From positions 1,269,032 to 1,333,031 of the forward strand of contig JAJEKV010000112.1 of assembly GCA_021234155.1 (NCBI GenBank): a stretch of 64,000 nucleotides of DNA, given 5' to 3'. Of this stretch, positions 1 through 11,020 are shown one piece after another. This stretch comes from Isoetes taiwanensis. Its lineage: Eukaryota; Streptophyta; Lycopodiopsida; Isoetales; Isoetaceae. The notes under the pieces were generated by a model. It saw nothing but the letters and a program-made list of their open reading frames with translations, ran no database searches and was not told the DNA's origin. How positions within the stretch are numbered: position 1 is the stretch's first letter; every line of letters begins with the position of its first letter. The translations under genes were made by a program, and so were the position numbers.

Positions 1-308
1 TCATGTGGATGGGGAAATTTGGCACCTGAGCTGGTATGGGGGATGAACTCCCCGGGTTGTATCTGGTGAGTGCCCAGTATCACAGGGGCGATCCACGGTA
101 TTATCGAGCTATGTTCTTGGAGACCAAGAGCAAAGCACCGCCATGTTTCCAAAGTAGCACTAACTTGATGATAGGATCCTCAAACCTCGAAAAATGAGAA
201 ATTTTTTTTTCTCATTTTTGTAGTTTATGCTAAGCTAGTAACAGGTTAAAATGAATAGAAAGCGTAAAAAGACTAAAATTGATGAGCCAACATCAAAAGT
301 AGAAATTG

Positions 309-369
309 GTCTCATGCGGGGACGGGGCGATTTCTACATTCTAGAAATCGGGGCGATAGCGTGTGAGAC
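309..369. repeat. Hairpin module 1
   Basis: The outer arms read GTCTCA and TGAGAC. The centre at 328-350 is a perfect stem-loop with arms CGATTTCTA and TAGAAATCG around a 5-base loop. This is the best-preserved of six related modules in the window. Confidence 0.75.
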
Positions 370-489
370 ATTCAAATTTGACACCAAAAAATTGTAAATA
401 CGACAAGAAATATCACGATAATTCTAAATTTAAGCTAAAATTAGTAGATTTAGCATGTTGCATGTTAATTTAATAGTGGGCCCCACCAT

Positions 490-553
490 GTCTCACACGT
501 CGCCGCCAGAGGGTTTTACGGATTTTTATTCTCGGGGGCGCAACGTAGAGACC
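490..553. repeat. Hairpin module 2
   Basis: It begins GTCTCACACGTCGCC and ends GGCGCAACGTAGAGACC, giving complementary outer arms. The inner ATTTCTA stem of the other modules is not kept. It lies about 75 bases upstream of a TATA box. Confidence 0.6.
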
Positions 554-625
554 TTGCTTAATTAGGTGTTTTAGATGCCTTAGACAACCCAAAAGGTAGT
601 TTAAAAGTTGACCTAAAATTGGCCC

Positions 626-634
626 TATAAATAG
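626..634 (+). promoter_or_regulatory. TATA box of LTR-like promoter
   Basis: TATAAATAG sits in a GC-moderate context downstream of the inverted-repeat modules. The same box-after-modules arrangement recurs at 2545 and 21371, which supports a retroelement promoter. Transcription would run to the right. Confidence 0.5.
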
Positions 635-764
635 AACCCGGACCCCTCCCATTTTTCCGTCCTTCGAGAACTTCGCTCGTCTTGTCAAGGCGATCTTATA
701 GCTCCGATCGACAAACCGTAAAATGATGGCCCGCACGGGCGGGCGCAAAGCAAGGAAGCCCCAG

Positions 765-1980
765 CCAAGCGGATCCTCCAAATGCCCGCCAGGCCTTTTC
801 TGCAGATTCTTGGGGCGCCTTCTCCACGTCGGCGGATCGCCGTCGGCGAGGGAATGGGGGTCGGACCGGAGGCGACCACACGGAGATCTTGGAGGGACCG
901 ACGGGCCGGAACGTCATGAGTGAGATCTCGAAGAAAATTACCGCAGGAGGAGCGAGACAGGGGATTTCTTTTCGGGGAAGCGGCGGGGAGGCTGCTGCGG
1001 GGGAGCCTTGACCCGAACCGCGATAGGCCAAGAACAAGCGGTGAGATCCCTGCGGGAGGAGGCGGTGGAGGGGCGGCCATGCAGCTCACCCGGAGGGCCC
1101 TAGCACACGTCACAAGTCTGAAGTCAAAGGCGCCCAGCAAGGAGGCGAGATCAAAAGTCGAGAAGGCGGCAAAGGCGGATCAAGAAGGGGAGGGCCAAGG
1201 CCATCAAAGGCGAGGCAAGAGTGAAGCTGGTCAGGTTGGGAAGAGGGGCAGAACCCACATCATCAGCGAGCCGTAGAAAGGAGACTCACCACTAACACGA
1301 GCCTGACTAAGACCAAGACTCGTCAAGCTTCTTTTCAAAGCTCTTCAAAGCCCAGAGAGGAAGAGGTACCGGAGTGCATCGCCTAAGAGCGGGAGGGAGA
1401 GAGGTCGCGGTGTGGCTTAAGCCCCCACCATTTCCAGCGTGGGATAGGGTCAAGGCCCCCGACCATAGCGGGGAAGCCTATGTGATGGACCCCTAAAAGG
1501 TCTATCGAGAGAATAAAGGGGAGCACAAAGCATATATGGCGGTGGGAGGCCTACAACACCTATTACCGAGGGCAGGGTGAGAGCGATTGGCCGGGCACCC
1601 GGCCGAAGAAGCCCGGACACTAAAGCCCCCCCACCAAAGCCCAAGCCCCCGAGCACCGGGAAGAAGCGGGAGCAAGAAGCGGGGAGGAAGGCGGGGCACT
1701 CAAGGAGATCCGCCACTTCGAGGAAAAGTTACGGACTCACGATTCCCGGCGCCCGTTCCGGCGTCTGGTCCGCGAAGTCATTCAAGAATACAACACGACA
1801 TGCGTGCGTGACGGCGAGATGTTCTTTGTGTTTGCAAGAGGCGGCCGGCGCACATAGTAAAGCATTTTTGAAGATTCGGCGGCCTGCGGTGCAGCGAAAG
1901 GTTACCCTCATGAGGCGGGATATGTATCTTGCCGAGGCACATCAAGGGTGAACGACCTTGAGTTTTGTAAATAAGCGAAA
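765..1980 (+). pseudogene. GC-rich coding remnant, copy A
   Basis: This GC-rich stretch has no long open frame. It matches 19563-20800 in copy B in short blocks, including a shared segment around a 'ggtctatcga' sequence and a shared run 'catatatggcgg'. Reading is broken in all frames, and I do not recognise the protein. Its position upstream of the LTR-like promoter suggests an older retroelement internal region. That is inference only. The long antisense ORFs here are probably by-products of high GC content. Confidence 0.3.
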
Positions 1981-2105
1981 AAAATTTTGTTAATATAAAG
2001 AAAATTTTGTGTAAATAAAATGTCAAACCTTGTTCAAATAGGTCAAGATATCGATCCTAGCTTTTGTTTCAATTAAATTAGAGTTTTGAGCAAAATTGAG
2101 GCGAT

Positions 2106-2170
2106 GTCTCACACGTCGCGCCGGGACAGATTTCTACATTCTAGGAATCGATTTTGAATAGCGGTGAGAC
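2106..2170. repeat. Hairpin module 3
   Basis: The arms are GTCTCACACGTCG and GCGGTGAGAC. The central ATTTCTACATTCTAGGAAT has one change in the right arm. It corresponds to module 5 in copy B. Confidence 0.7.
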
Positions 2171-2302
2171 CATGCCCAAAAATGCCCAAAACAGCTCCAA
2201 ATCGACCAAGTAAGGGGTCAACCTCGCCTAACTCGATGAGTTTAGTGGAATTCTGGTCTTAGATCACCTAAATTGAGTAATCCTAGTCCAATTGGGACCT
2301 AT

Positions 2303-2368
2303 GTCTCATACGTCGCCGGGGACGATTTCTACATTTTAGAAATCGGGTCAGGGCTAACGTAATGAGAC
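2303..2368. repeat. Hairpin module 4
   Basis: The arms are GTCTCATACGTCG and CGTAATGAGAC. The centre is a perfect GATTTCTA/TAGAAATC stem with loop CATTT. It corresponds to module 6 in copy B. Confidence 0.75.
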
Positions 2369-2544
2369 CCCATCATTTCTTCACTAAATGATCTCCAAAT
2401 TGCACAATAAGTTCGGTAGCTCTCCTTAGCATGCTCAAACCCTAGAAATATACTTCAAACTTGCAATTGCATCACTTAATAGGTTAGAATTGCCTAATCT
2501 CAATCAAATTCTAAGTCTTCCAAAAATTAGGGTTTTCCCTTTCC

Positions 2545-2554
2545 TATAAATAAG
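2545..2554 (+). promoter_or_regulatory. TATA box, LTR-like promoter, copy A
   Basis: TATAAATAAG is followed by a leader also found after the TATA box at 21371. It lies about 180 bases downstream of hairpin module 4. Confidence 0.55.
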
Positions 2555-2699
2555 TTCCCCATTTCTCAATTGGTACCACACAAATTTGCTCCCCCTTAGG
2601 CAATCTTTCGAAGCTCCGAGGCTTCTCAGATCCAGTTTGATACCCCCCTTCCTTGCTAGATCAATGGCTTTTGCTGATTTGCATGATGCCGGCGCCCGA

Positions 2700-4180
2700 T
2701 TGCCCATCTCTTGAGGCGGATGTCAATGACATCTTCCAAGTCTTTGTGAAAGAAATTGACATCCAAGCTTAATTTGAATGCAACCCCAAAGATATAGGCG
2801 GTGCTAAGCGGAATTCGAGGCTAGGGTAGGACCCTCCCCTTGTCCAAGTCCCCTTGCATAGGATACCGTTTTCCCGCTTTCGTCCCTTCCAAGTGAGCCT
2901 TGGGCGATGTCCAACATCGCCAAATATGACTAATAAAGCGAGAGGCTACTACCCACGTTACATGGTCCCCGACAGCCATCGGGACCAAGTACTTCTCTTT
3001 GGCAACCGGGCCGCCTCTAGCCATCTTCTTATCCCACCTTGGCTGAACCCCATGGGGGCAACCTCTATCCCTCAGATGGAGGTAGACCCCATAGCCGAAG
3101 CGTGAGGAAGAGCAAATGTCACAAGTAAAGACAAAAGAGGAAGCAAGAGAGGATGAAGAAGAGCCTGGACGTTTTAAGGATACCTGAGCTCCGACTTCGA
3201 GGAAGAACGGGCCAAGGAGAGCGTGAGCCGATCAATTCCAGAAAGAGCAATGAGGGCATGAAATTGCTCCCAATTTGGGCTAGGCATCACAAGCCTAGCC
3301 CCCATCATCATCGGCCGGAGAGGAGCATCTACTCCTGGCCGACACATCGAGAACCTCCCTAGAGATGGGGGAGGGAGCTCCGGAGTTAGACTTAACTCCG
3401 CCTCCACCAAGCTACTTGGCAGAACCCGATATGAGCCCCACTTCATCGTCCGGGAGCCTCGAGACTTCGCTTCAAGTGAGGGAGTCCGACACCTGCGGGG
3501 AGACGCACTCCCATATCCGTGCCTACGTACAGATAAGGGGTACTGATGGACCCGGCCGGGGAGCTGCGCCAGAGGAGGAGTTCTCGCCCTCCAAGAGCAG
3601 ATGGGGATCCGTGGGAAGACCACGAGTATCCTAACGCTAGGGTCCTTCAATATCACCCTGCCCCAAAAGGAGAAGGAATCGTGACCTGGGAGGCTCCCGT
3701 AGCACACTGGAAGACTTCTGAGGGAGCCTCGAAGTAGAGGTCCGGCAATGCTGGCCCGGGCGACTGCAGCCGAGGCCAAACAAAGCCGGAGAAAGCCGTG
3801 ACCTAATAATAACGCTCGAATTACTTCTACCTGCTAACGATGGATGGGAGAATAAGCGGTAATTCACCATAAGTTGATCCGAGGCAGGCGGTTAGCGAGT
3901 TTATGTTGATTGCACTCTCGGGCTTGGCAAGCATGCTACCGAATAGCGACAAAATGTGTCGACTATGTTTGTTTTAGTCAAGAGGGCAATGGCACTTGAC
4001 CTCTTCGGGAGGCTTCCCCCATCCCCACCGACGTCCGATGACTGCGGCCCACATCGACCCTTGTGGGTAGAAGACACTGGTGAAACCATCCAGGGGAGGC
4101 TCGCCCGCCAAGCATCATCGGAACTTGGGTCACTCGGTAGGGACGGCCCAAGTTAAAGTTTCTTGAAGACAACCCGTCTA
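2700..4180 (+). pseudogene. Gypsy gag-like remnant, copy A
   Basis: Broken frames match 21500-23030. Shared pieces include a segment reading NPMGATSIP followed by MEVDPIAE, a charged lysine/glutamate-rich stretch, and a phrase RWGSVxxxxYPNA. Position after the LTR-like promoter and before pol remnants fits a gag region. No zinc knuckle is visible. Many frameshifts are present, so no product is expected. The 201-residue antisense ORF at 3174-3779 is treated as a shadow. Confidence 0.4.
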
Positions 4181-5770
4181 CGGGATTTCAAGACTAGCTA
4201 GACTCTTGATCCGGAGACTTTTTGTATTAAAAAATATTATATGATATATAAATACAAAATTCAAGCACTTTAAATGTTTTGTTGATGTATTTTGCCCAAC
4301 AATTATACCAACAAACATAAACAATGCAAGAGAACAAATGGAACTAACCATATAGCCATTAATCACTTGTGGATGCGGCTAGAGGGCTAAGGCGGGGGCG
4401 ACAAGCTGTGAGACCTTAAGAGCAAACCCCGCCCGGACCACTGACAAGGAACCTATTTGAAGATAGGGAACCCCCGACCCAGGCGGAGATAGCCCGGATA
4501 AGGGGCGGATCTGGGGCGGATAAAAGCATTCTGTCCGGGTGCAAAGCGAGTGGGTTCGGTGGGCAATGCTCGGTTACCATAAGCATCATTTCGGAGGAAG
4601 GAAGGGAAAGAAGAGGAGCAAAGAAGGAGATCCCCGGTCCGGGAATCTTGAAGCTCAGAGATTCGAACTCGAGACTCCGACTACGAGGAAGAGGAAGGCA
4701 GGAGCTCGAGAGCGAGCGGAGGCGGAGGAACACCACGGAGGGGCGACAAGAGATACCAGGGCCTCCAGAGCTACGGAAGAAGGTAGATTCGCCTTTGGGC
4801 AATGTATGGGCGGAAGCTGGAGCCAGTTCGGGGAGAACAGTGGGGCTTGGGCAGGCTCGGGGCCAGGAATGAGCAGTCTCTGGGAGTACTTGCTTGGCAG
4901 GATAAGGACAGGTTTGCAACAATAACTTAGAAAGAACCCTTTCGGTTGGTGGAGGTGGCAAAGGCTGGCTTAAGCGAGGATGCTTATAAGTTAGAAAGTT
5001 TGCTGACCTTCAAAGCCATTCGTTAAGGGAACTATAAAGTCCATGTGATCTGACCGATTTCTGCAGTTCTGACAAAACTAGCTCATCAGTTAATCTCTGA
5101 GAGGAATTCAGGAGCTAAAATTGTATGTCACAGAAGTTGGAAAACATCTGATGAAAAGCTATATCGAGAAATTTGAATGAGAAGTCATAAACAGCAAAAC
5201 CAATAAACCCTAGAATGATGCTCCAGGCGAGAATCAGGCTATAAAACACGGTCGAGGACCTCGAGAATAAGCGAGCTGTGATGCCCCGGAGGCAAAGGCG
5301 AGGCTATAGCCCCAGGCGGCCAGGTCAGATTCAGTGGGGCCAATATAGGTGGGAACCGAGACGGCGGGGAGAAAAGCGGTGTCCTTCAAGGACAGCGGGA
5401 GGAGTCAAAACTACTCAAGCGATTTTAATCCCTTTTGCAGCGATGCCAAGGAAAAGAAGGCAGGAGTGCATAAGCGGTTGTGCCCGGTGCTTCCAGCAGG
5501 GCCATAGGGCGACAAAGCTGCCCCTTCGTCATGAGTCGCGACTCTAGCGGAGTTGGGAGATTGGGAAGCCTGTCCAACCGGCAGTGGCGGAAGAAAGGCC
5601 AGCGACTATATTGGGTGAGTGTCATATCTTTGCGGCAATAGATCTGAGCAAAAGCAGAGGCGGTATAAGGTAATTTCCACGGTGGGAAGGCTAAAGCTAA
5701 GTCCTTCATAGTCTTGATAGACTCGGGATAGCCATAACTGCATCCCCGAATGGTTAGGAGATGTTGAAGT
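4180..5770 (+). pseudogene. Degraded gag/pol spacer, copy A
   Basis: An AT-rich patch at 4210-4330 is followed by a GC-rich, lysine/glutamate-rich broken frame around 4540-4920. A second broken stretch lies at 5280-5750. Both parallel 23030-24690 in copy B. Position suggests the end of gag and the start of pol in the gypsy remnant. No catalytic motif could be read in this copy. Confidence 0.3.
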
Positions 5771-7480
5771 TAGGCGCTAAAGTCAAAACCAAGGCCCGTT
5801 GTTTTAGCAAGTGGTGCAATAAAATGTAGGGCAAGCAAAATTAACCGACATCGACTTGCGGGGATTAATATCGGATGGGGCGAGAAGTAGTAATGGGCAT
5901 TGGAAAGTATGACGATCATAGGAATGGAAGTACCTTGGGCGGCCGAGGGGGCCATTATCGGTCCAATGGAAGCGGAAGGTGACCTTCCCAGCGGCGGCAA
6001 GATCATTGAGATAGGTAAAGGAAGTTGTTCCCATCATGCGGTGCATGTCTTCTAAGCAATTTGTTCAAGTGCATCAAGAGTGAGCAAGTGGCATACATCT
6101 TCAAGCTTGAGATTAGTGAGCGGAATCGGAAGGAAGCAAAAAGGGCAGCGCTCTCGGCAAGTTCTGAAGCAAGTATCTCGGCCTAATCCGGAGTTCCATG
6201 ATCTCTTTCGAGATGAGATCAAAGCACTCCCTTATAGGGGGTCAGTGCGAGATAGCACTCGGGCGGGGACAAAAGCCAACAAGCAAGGCTCCATATAGAA
6301 TGACAGGGGGGTTAGCCGGTTGAAGAAAGCGATTCAGAGAGATGCTCGACCCTAGGTTTCATTAGACCTAGTGTCTCGCCGTTTGGGCGCCCATTCTTTT
6401 TGTCAAGAAGAAGGATGGATCTTTGAGGATGTGCATAGACTATAGGCAGTTGAATAAGCACACCATTAAGAACAAGTATCGCTCCCAAGATCGGGCGACT
6501 TATGGATCAGCTCCAAGGTGCAAAGATCTTCTCCAAAAATCGACTTAAGGTCGAGGTTATCATCAGATCGAGGGATAAAAGGAAGAAGACATCCATCCTT
6601 GAGCGGTATGGGCATTATGAGTTCCATAGATATGCCCCGACTATCAAATGCCCACTTAGCGTTCATGAGGGCTCATGGCGATATCTTCGGGGAGTTTCTG
6701 GACACCTTTGTGATTGTTTTCTTTGGCGACATTTTGGTGTATAGCGAGATCCCTTGAAAAACACATTACAACGCTTGAGAAGAGTGCTAGGAAAGTTGAA
6801 GAGGCACGATTGGTTATGCGTAAGTTGTCCGAAGTACCGCCGCGCCTTGAGAAAAAGGTGTTATCTAGGTCATGTGATCTGTTGAAGGCATCAAGCGGAC
6901 CCAAGATTGAAGCCATCATTCGGTGGCGACGTAGAAGAATGTGCATGAAGTCGGGGAAGTTTCTCGGCCTAGCGGCACTTCTGTGGGGAAGTTAAGTAAG
7001 GAACTTTGCTAAGATAAGCGACCGGATTAACGGACGGCGAGGCGGAGAAGGTGAAAGATTGGGTGAAACATTGGCACAAAGAAAGCCCAAAGGGGTTTGA
7101 ATTGTTGAAGGAAGCACTTTAACAACAGCCCGGTCTTAAACTGCTTGGGACCGGGAGAAATATAAGCTGGTAACTTACCAGTCTGAGAGTAAGATAGCTC
7201 ACAGTGCGGTCTTATGCAAGAAGTGTGGTGGTAGCATGATTCAGGAAGATGAGCCTTGAGACTGCGCTACCCAGCATACGATCGAGGGGAGTTCTTTGGC
7301 GGTTGTCGAGGGCATTAGAATATGAGGCATTATCTCTTGGGAAGAAATTCAATTGGATCACGAGCCATCGAGCCTCAAATATGTATTCAACCACACCTTA
7401 ATCGGCGTGAGGAGATGGATGGGAGTTCCTCAAAGAATATGGCTTTGTATAGTCTGGCGGAAGCTCAATGTGGTAGCGAA
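5770..7480 (+). mobile_element. Ty3/gypsy pol remnant (RT, RNase H), copy A
   Basis: Short readable blocks appear in order across shifting frames. There is an RT start around 6360-6480 (FIRPS-like context, then a VKKKDGS-like stretch), an RT core near 6490-6760 containing [12 protein letters not shown] and FVIVFFGDILVYS, and RNase H near 7250-7450 containing RHYLLGR. The catalytic YxDD-type box here reads FFGD, whereas copy B reads FFDD. Numerous indels break the frame, so the element is dead. No integrase follows. The sequence instead passes into the element's 3' region. Confidence 0.7.
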
Positions 7481-8640
7481 ATTACAGCAGGTTTCTACAG
7501 ATTAGGCGTTTGGCGGGATGGTCGTGTTCAATTCGGGAGGCGCCCCTCAAGGACGGTATTTGGCCAATTAGATAGTCTAAACCCTATTTTTAGTCATTGT
7601 ATCGGTAGGTTTAGCCTATTAGATTGGCCATAGCAGGCTCTAGATCCCTAGATAGCGATTCTAACTAAAAAACCTACTCTATGTATGGTGGATTAGATCT
7701 TGTTCTTAGCCGGTTCTTATGTGATGTATATGGATGATATCTCTATGAACTCCTTGTATTGGGAAGGGGGTAGAGACCTAAAAGCTTGTAGTCGATGCTC
7801 CCTAGGTAGCCTCTCTAGCACACTTGTAGATGCGGCATTGCACAAAGCCACACACACGGTTGTGGGTGAAGGGGCGGGCGGCTTATAAGGAGGTTCATGT
7901 TACGACTCTTGAGCGACCCTATGGTGTGTTAATGCTTAGGAGTCAGCTTGTGACTAGGTCTAATGGCTTGCCGCTAGCGTGTGGGCAAGGCATGGGCTCA
8001 TTTCGTGAGGTGGTGAATATGACCTTCCATTGTGAGTTCAAGTCCCGAATCACGAGGCGGTGGCCCTCTAGTCACCGGTCGGCATTGTAGATCTACGGAG
8101 GGGAGATCCTACACTTTATCGGGCGGGGGAGATGTAACCGAGGATATAGCCCCCTCGGCTATGCATCGAGGGCTACTGATGGGGTCCCCAACACTTTTGA
8201 CCTACTCACATAGAAGTGTGCGCAGGGGAGGATGGATTGGACAACCCTAGGCCAATGTTCTTATACCCGATAGAATCCATTTGCCATGAATGCATGCACA
8301 ATGAACTCACGGAGACCCAAGCTTGTCAGTCCATCCCGTATGCGAGCCTTGGGTAGGATTCCCCTATGTGATGTCTTTGATCTTAGGTCTATCTTACGGA
8401 TATGGCGGAGGACCATCCGCCGATGGTCATGATATTGATGTATGTGCTCTTGACATGTATGTGCAGCTTCTAGGTAGGCCAGGAGGGAGGCGAGGGGTGC
8501 AATGACCCTTCCACTCTTCCCGGAACCCGTTACGGTTTAAGTGTCATGTGGAAGAGACCACGTATTGGCGCGGGCTGGTATGGGGGATGAACTCCCGGTT
8601 GTATCACGGTGGTACACCGGAAGTATCATAAAGAAGGGCG
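7480..8640 (+). mobile_element. Gypsy 3' non-coding/LTR-like end, copy A
   Basis: It corresponds to 26440-27560. The segment starts just after RNase H, lacks integrase, and ends with a stretch resembling bases 1-150 of the window. A block around 'ggcttataaggaggttcatgtt' is shared between both copies. Exact LTR ends were not found. No gene is supported. Confidence 0.4.
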
Positions 8641-8960
8641 TCAGAATTAGGATAAGTATGGAGATTAGGATGACAATATTGACCATAAGGCTTTTGCATT
8701 TACCATAGGCTATTTTTTTTTTGAAGAACGTTGGAAATTGATAATGGTTGTAAATATTTAATGGTTTTTGTAAATTTTAATGGTGTTTCTTCAATCAAAG
8801 AGCTCAGTTGTTTCTTCAATTGAATCAAAGATAATGTTTAAGTAATACAAAATCTAACCATTCATTGAAGCGGTAGGCTATCACGAGATTTGTCTTTGCT
8901 TGATCCACCCAGTGATGCTTGAGGTTCGTGTTGTAGTTTATATTTGTCTTCCAAGTAGAG
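8641..8960. other. AT-rich leader of the unrecognised gene, copy A
   Basis: It is an AT-rich stretch with repeated 'aatggtt...gtaaat' wording. It matches 27565-27905 and precedes the acidic N-terminus of the unrecognised gene, so it could hold its promoter. No gene is seen. Confidence 0.35.
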
Positions 8961-8965
8961 TGCGA

Positions 8966-11020
8966 TAATGGCGGGAGGTAGACAACGGCATTTCGATTGG
9001 TCGATTTCAGATGAAAATGATAGTGGTATGACCTTTATGACAAGGGATGACCTGGCCAATGTCGAGGAGGAGGAAGCGGGATGATCGCGGACTGATGGGT
9101 GGAACCCTTTGTACATCCGCTACAAATTCTCCCACCCAAGATCCCCAAGAACTTGTACATGGTGGCCAGAGTGCCTTCCGGACCCAGTGCAATGGCCGTG
9201 TTGCTCCTCAGGGGTGGTTCCATTCAGGGAGTATGCCTTGGGTTGATGAGGGTTGTTGCCTGTTTGTCCGTGATACTGCCGATCCCGCCTATCCACGATT
9301 CCACAGGCGGGAGGGCTGTCGGAACCATGTTGGTGATGCACCCGATCATTTGCATGATGAGCTTCTGATTCTTGGCAGCTCCGGTGAATCGGTTGGTTAT
9401 GCTGGCGGCGTGGCGAAGACCTCTAAGGTTCAATTCCCTTACGTGTCGAGTTTTTAGGCGGCTAGTTGTGCCATTTTGGATGGAAACATCCATAACTCCC
9501 CAGCTGCGTTCAGATTTACTGGAGGTTGGGAAATCGGCTCGCCGCCATGTCAGAATATATAATGCGGCGTGCATGGAGTCTGCATTCTGCAAAGTAAGCG
9601 CACCACCAGAGGACAATGACTTCACTTCGCTGTGAGACCTACCATGAGCCGCCCTCTCGAGGAAAGGGTGATTGAGCTTCAAACCTTCCCTTATCGTGTC
9701 CGTTTGGTCCATGGGCATCATATGCGCGGTTTTGCCGTTGAGTTGTGGATGACTATTTGGCCACCCATTTGGAGACAACTGCAGCGGGGAGGGACACGGG
9801 GGATAGGCAAATCAGAGACGGTTACTGCTGCGGAGGATGCTTGTTTTCGTTTCTTGAAACCGATGAAAGTAGATGAAATAGTCTTGTCAGTGATTACTTG
9901 CAGATATCGTCTTGCATACAGAACACAACCATATTTTCACAAATGCGGAGGATTGGTCCATGCATGTGCATCACAGGCCCTTGCGGTACGCTGAAGGCAA
10001 GTATTAAGATGACCCGTTAACTGCGTGGGACTTAAAACACAGGGACCCCGTCGTATAATGATGGCTGATTCGTGAGTCATATACCGTTTCCACGATGGCG
10101 CATGAGATGTAGCCGGCTGGCATACCGTGAGAGAATACTCAGTAAGATCCACTTCCAGAAATTCTTTTTCCATGGAAGGCGTTGATGTTGTGCGGGGCCC
10201 CATCTTGTGATCTTTATCCATACTTTGTTTTCAATGATCTTTGTCCATACTTTTGTTTCAATGATGTTGTCCATACTTTGTTTTATTGCTTTGCAGTAGA
10301 AAATATTTTGTCATTCAATCTCACCACATTGCACCTCGTGGGCATTAAAGATGCGGACTGGAAAGCCTTGAAAGGCGGGATGAAGCGATTGGAAAGCCTC
10401 AGGGAAGGTGATTTTCCACCGATACTGGAATCCTATCTGGGACAGATTGGACCCAGGCATGGATCCTAGTCATCAAGATGACAAGATGTTGGAGAAACAA
10501 CATGGAGTGGAGGCGGCGGTGGTGGATTTGGGCCATGGATTTCAACCTTTTGTACAAATCAGTGGAGTTTCCATTTGTCACAGACCATTATTACCCGATT
10601 TGCGGCCGGGTGTGGGGTTCCCGATGTTTGTCTTTACGTAAAGCGTAAGAGGCCGAAGACTTTTGGCGACATGCCACTGAAGATAGCCTCGTCTTGTGTT
10701 TTGAGCGAATGGGCTGGTCGGGCCTAGAGTCAATCACCATTGTGGCATGAGTGTGAAGGCAGGCTATCTATTAGGGTTGTGTCGGAAGACCCACATTGTT
10801 TGGGAGGCGGTGAGCAGGTATGATGGCGTGCATTGATTGTATCACTAGATGGAAAAGCGACACTCATGGTTTTGCAAGCGGGTTCGCGAGCAATGTTGCT
10901 TGCATTGGTTCCATGCAGGAAACGTGCCTGGCAAAAATATCTACTGCCGGCAGTATGATGATATAACCTGTGTATCCCTCCCGAAGAGTAGAAAAAGCGG
11001 CATGTTTCAACCATGACCAA
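8966..11020 (+). pseudogene. Unrecognised gene with acidic N-terminus, copy A
   Basis: This is the eroded partner of 27906-30012. Matching blocks include the region around 9090-9150 (PPKIPKNLYM), 9660-9720 (LEERVIELQT), 10030-10190 (equivalent of the 'MHVHPELLRRRD' to 'YAYGT' region) and 10480-10650. The frame is broken many times. I do not recognise the family. The 184-residue antisense ORF at 9224-9778 crosses the same conserved blocks and is taken as a shadow. Confidence 0.45.
10206..10290. repeat. Short tandem repeat, copy A
   Basis: About three imperfect units of 26-30 bases carry 'tccatacttttgtttcaatgat' wording, cut here to its core CATACTTTTGTTTCAATGA. The same array is at 29221-29292 in copy B, so it predates the duplication. 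Confidence 0.6.

Larger units (their letters stand above)
1..756. mobile_element. LTR-like retroelement flank outside the duplicated unit
   Basis: The first 150 bases resemble 8555-8640 and 27490-27560, which end the gypsy-type element in copies A and B, so they look like the 3' end of a related element. From about 300 the sequence carries two inverted-repeat modules (309-369 and 490-553) and a TATA box at 626. That arrangement is the same as in the LTR-like regions at 2030-2700 and 20850-21500. No coding region is convincing here. The short ORFs are probably chance readings. It is most simply an LTR, or a solo LTR, of a related family. The ends and any target-site duplication could not be fixed. 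Confidence 0.45.
2030..2700 (+). mobile_element. LTR-like promoter region, copy A
   Basis: It holds two hairpin modules, then an AT-rich stretch, a TATA box at 2545, and a downstream transcript-like leader ending near 'ttgctagatca'. It matches 20850-21500 closely over several hundred bases. This looks like the U3-R-U5 part of a gypsy-type LTR, with gag-like sequence following. A primer-binding site could not be recognised, and TG...CA ends were not fixed. Confidence 0.5.

Noticed and set aside
2560-2720. Primer-binding site of the gypsy element
   Set aside because: No stretch after either LTR-like region matches a tRNA 3' end, and the two copies differ there.
3174-3779. A 201-codon antisense open frame
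   Set aside because: It is antisense to the gag-like blocks shared with copy B, is not kept in copy B and has no recognisable motif. High GC content explains it.
9224-9778. A 184-codon antisense open frame
   Set aside because: It overlaps conserved sense blocks of the unrecognised gene and is broken in copy B.
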